Source: Oceanospirillum linum
GTDB taxonomy: Bacteria; Pseudomonadota; Gammaproteobacteria; Pseudomonadales; Halomonadaceae
DNA: 64,000 bases
Direction of reading: 5' to 3'
Assembly: GCF_001995095.2 (NCBI RefSeq)
Contig: NZ_MTSD02000001.1
Coordinates: 496,001-560,000, forward strand
Shown: piece by piece, positions 61,613 through 64,000 of the stretch
Layout: each line of letters begins with the position of its first letter
Position numbering within the stretch: the stretch's first letter is position 1
Translations under genes and position numbers: made by a program
Notes under the pieces: model-generated
The model's input: only the letters and a program-made list of their open reading frames with translations
Database searches by the model: none
What the model was told of the DNA's origin: nothing

Positions 61613-61647
61613 GACCACACTCCTCAATATCTGATGACAGTTTTCGC

Positions 61648-64000
61648 TTAACTCAGTTTACCGTGACACTGCTTATATTTTTTTCCGGAGCCACACGGAC
61701 AAGGCTCATTACGACCAACTTTCCGGCCTTCGCGTACAAAGGGTTGAGCTGCATTCTCATCCTGCGGTATATCTTCCTGCTCAGCCCCCATAGCATTCGT
61801 TTCTGCATGCTGATACTGGTAGGCCTGCTCTTCCTGTGCTTCCCGGCGGCGGCGCTCCATCTCTTCAACATCAGCTTCCTGCTGTACCCGAACATGGCTC
61901 AGAATACGAATTGCATCATGCTTGATATTGCCCAGCATCTCCTGGAACAACTCAAAGGATTCGCGCTTATACTCCTGCTTAGGATTTTTCTGCGCATAGC
62001 CTCGCAAGTGAATCCCCTGACGAAGATGATCCATGGCCGCAAGGTGCTCTTTCCAGCGAGTATCCAATACCTGAAGAAGCACTTGTTTTTCAAACTGACG
62101 AATCGTGCCTTCGCCGACATGGGCTTCTTTATCGCGATAAAGTTGCGATAATTCCGCAAGAATTTTTTCCCGCAGACTATCTTCAAACAGTTGCTGATCA
62201 TCATCCAGCCACTGCTGAATTGGCAAGCGCAGCGCAAATTCAGCCTCAAGGTGTGCTTCCAGGCCGGCGACATCCCACTGTTCTGGCATACTTTGCGGAG
62301 GAATAAAGGTACTGATTGCATCGTTTACGACATCACTACGAATTGAGTCTATGATCTCAGCAATCGACTCACTCTTCAGAACGTCTTCTCGCTGCTGATA
62401 AACAACAGAACGCTGGTCGTTGGCAACATCATCATATTCTAGCAGCTGCTTACGGATATCGAAGTTGCGCCCTTCAACTTTGCGTTGCGCTTTCTCAATC
62501 GCATTGGTCACCATACGGTGCTCAATGGCTTCGCCATTTTCCATCCCCAGAGCTTGCATAAATCCACGCACACGCTCAGAGGCGAACAAGCGCATCAGGT
62601 CATCTTCTAAAGACAAAAAGAAGCGGGTAGAACCAGGGTCACCCTGGCGGCCTGAACGCCCCCGGAGCTGGTTATCAATACGACGTGATTCGTGACGTTC
62701 AGAGCCGATCACATGCAGGCCACCAGCATCTAAAACAGCATCGTGGCGTATTTTCCATTCCGCCTTAATTTTATCAATCTGTTCCTGGTCAGGAGATTCC
62801 AGCCGTTCAATTTCATTCTCCCAGCTGCCACCTAAAACAATGTCGGTACCACGGCCTGCCATATTTGTAGCAATCGTTACAGCACCCGGGCGACCCGCCT
62901 GAGCAATGATATGAGCTTCTCTATCGTGCTGTTTGGCATTCAGAACATTATGCTTAACATCTGCCTTAGTCAGCAGGCGACTCAGATACTCAGACGCCTC
63001 AATAGAAGCCGTACCAACCAAGACCGGACGTTGGCGCTCCACCTCATATTTAACGTCTTTAATAATGGCATTAAACTTATCTTCCATCGTCAGAAAAATA
63101 AGATCATTCAGGTCTTTCCTCTGAACCGTTTTATTCGGAGGGATAACCACCACGTCAAGACTGTAAATCTGATGAAACTCAAAAGCTTCAGTATCTGCGG
63201 TTCCCGTCATGCCTGAAAGTTTTTCATACAAACGGAAATAGTTCTGGAAGGTCGTTGAAGCCAAAGTCTGGCTTTCATTCTGAATCGTAACCCCTTCACG
63301 GGCCTCAACAGCCTGGTGCAAGCCTTCAGACCAGCGACGGCCAGGCATGGTACGCCCTGTATGCTCGTCAACGATAACGATTTCATTATCCTGCACAATA
63401 TAATGTACATCACGCTGGAATAGGTTATGAGCACGCAGTCCCGCATTAATATGATGCAGCAAGCCCAGGTTTGCTGGCGCATAAAGACTTTCACCTTCAG
63501 GCAGCAAGCCCTTCTCAATCAGCAGATTCTCAACAAACTGGTGACCGTCTTCTGTTAATTCTACCGTGCGGTGCTTTTCATCTTTAGTAAAATGACCTTC
63601 ACCCCCCTCTTCAATGCACTCCTGAAGCTGAGGAATCAATGCATTGATCGTGCGATACATCTCCGAGCTGTCTTCAACGGCACCAGAGATAATCAGTGGT
63701 GTGCGGGCTTCATCGATCAGAATCGAATCGACCTCATCCACAACTGCAAAATGAAGATCACGCTGAACACGGTCTTCAAGGCTGAACGCCATGTTGTCAC
63801 GAAGGTAGTCGAAGCCGAACTCGTTGTTAGTACCGTAGGTAATATCACAGGCATAGGCTTCACGTTTCTGTTCAGAGGTCATACCAGGAACAGAAACACC
63901 AACAGTCAGCCCCAGAAACTCATAAAGCGGGCGCATCCATTCGGCGTCACGGCGTGCTAAGTAATCATTTACAGTTACAACATGCACACCCTTAGAAGGC
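61648..64000 (-). CDS. secA: Preprotein translocase ATPase SecA (partial, N-terminus outside the window)
   Basis: SecA drives preproteins through SecYEG. The window holds about 783 residues, from [21 protein letters not shown] to the stop, so roughly the first 120 residues, with Walker A, lie beyond the right edge. Visible are DYLRDNMAF, the Walker [17 protein letters not shown], the preprotein cross-linking domain, [30 protein letters not shown], and the C-terminal SecB/phospholipid-binding zinc site [19 protein letters not shown]. Confidence 0.98.
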   Translation of the reverse strand, partial: PSKGVHVVTVNDYLARRDAEWMRPLYEFLGLTVGVSVPGMTSEQKREAYACDITYGTNNEFGFDYLRDNMAFSLEDRVQRDLHFAVVDEVDSILIDEARTPLIISGAVEDSSEMYRTINALIPQLQECIEEGGEGHFTKDEKHRTVELTEDGHQFVENLLIEKGLLPEGESLYAPANLGLLHHINAGLRAHNLFQRDVHYIVQDNEIVIVDEHTGRTMPGRRWSEGLHQAVEAREGVTIQNESQTLASTTFQNYFRLYEKLSGMTGTADTEAFEFHQIYSLDVVVIPPNKTVQRKDLNDLIFLTMEDKFNAIIKDVKYEVERQRPVLVGTASIEASEYLSRLLTKADVKHNVLNAKQHDREAHIIAQAGRPGAVTIATNMAGRGTDIVLGGSWENEIERLESPDQEQIDKIKAEWKIRHDAVLDAGGLHVIGSERHESRRIDNQLRGRSGRQGDPGSTRFFLSLEDDLMRLFASERVRGFMQALGMENGEAIEHRMVTNAIEKAQRKVEGRNFDIRKQLLEYDDVANDQRSVVYQQREDVLKSESIAEIIDSIRSDVVNDAISTFIPPQSMPEQWDVAGLEAHLEAEFALRLPIQQWLDDDQQLFEDSLREKILAELSQLYRDKEAHVGEGTIRQFEKQVLLQVLDTRWKEHLAAMDHLRQGIHLRGYAQKNPKQEYKRESFELFQEMLGNIKHDAIRILSHVRVQQEADVEEMERRRREAQEEQAYQYQHAETNAMGAEQEDIPQDENAAQPFVREGRKVGRNEPCPCGSGKKYKQCHGKLS

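Overview
The window is 64 kb of chromosome from a gammaproteobacterium of the Pseudomonas/Oceanospirillaceae type. Three arguments support this. Gene order matches Pseudomonas almost block by block: mazG-relA-rlmD-cysM beside gacS; lepA-lepB-rnc-era-recO-pdxJ-acpS; rpoE-mucA-mucB-mucC-mucD beside nadB; serC-pheA-hisC-tyrA/aroA-cmk-rpsA; pilA divergent from pilBCD-coaE-yacG; secA-argJ-mutT. The prephenate dehydrogenase/EPSP synthase fusion is typical of that group. GC content looks moderate, which is lower than most Pseudomonas, so a marine relative (Neptunomonas/Amphritea/Marinobacterium-like) is my guess, not something the sequence proves.

Layout. 1-5.1 kb: tail of an unknown gene, then mazG, relA and rlmD (minus). 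5.4-9.7 kb: cysM divergent from the hybrid kinase gacS/barA. 9.7-16.1 kb: one long minus-strand block running lepA, lepB, rnc, era, recO, pdxJ, acpS. 16.4-20.8 kb: the envelope-stress operon rpoE-rseA-rseB-rseC-degP/mucD (minus), divergent from nadB. 22.8-27.8 kb: ygfX-sdhE, ihfB-lapA-lapB, pyrF, a ComEA-like protein and an SDR reductase. 28-31.6 kb: fxsA, groES-groEL behind a heat-shock promoter, trmJ. 31.7-35.7 kb: an accessory operon of a double NHL beta-propeller protein, a small unknown protein and a Cache-type chemoreceptor. 36-47.2 kb: rpsA, cmk and the aromatic/serine genes with gyrA, all minus. 47.5-53.6 kb: a second chemoreceptor under a Pho-box-like array, rdgC, a divergent acyltransferase, a CDF metal transporter and a small unknown protein. 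53.8-59.2 kb: type IV pilus genes, coaE, yacG. 59.3-64 kb: a MutT-ThiE-like fusion, argJ, and secA running off the right edge.

How it fits together. Most of the window is core physiology: stringent and Gac signalling, 23S/tRNA modification, translation and secretion, LPS quality control (LapAB), chaperonins, aromatic amino acid and serine synthesis, gyrase and pili. Less ordinary are the NHL/chemoreceptor operon, a chemoreceptor that may respond to phosphate starvation, and the separation of ihfB-lapAB from rpsA, which is most simply explained by an inversion of about 12 kb. I saw no tRNA, rRNA, CRISPR array, insertion sequence or prophage. Nothing in the window clearly amounts to a wholly new system; the NHL-small protein-chemoreceptor operon is the nearest candidate.
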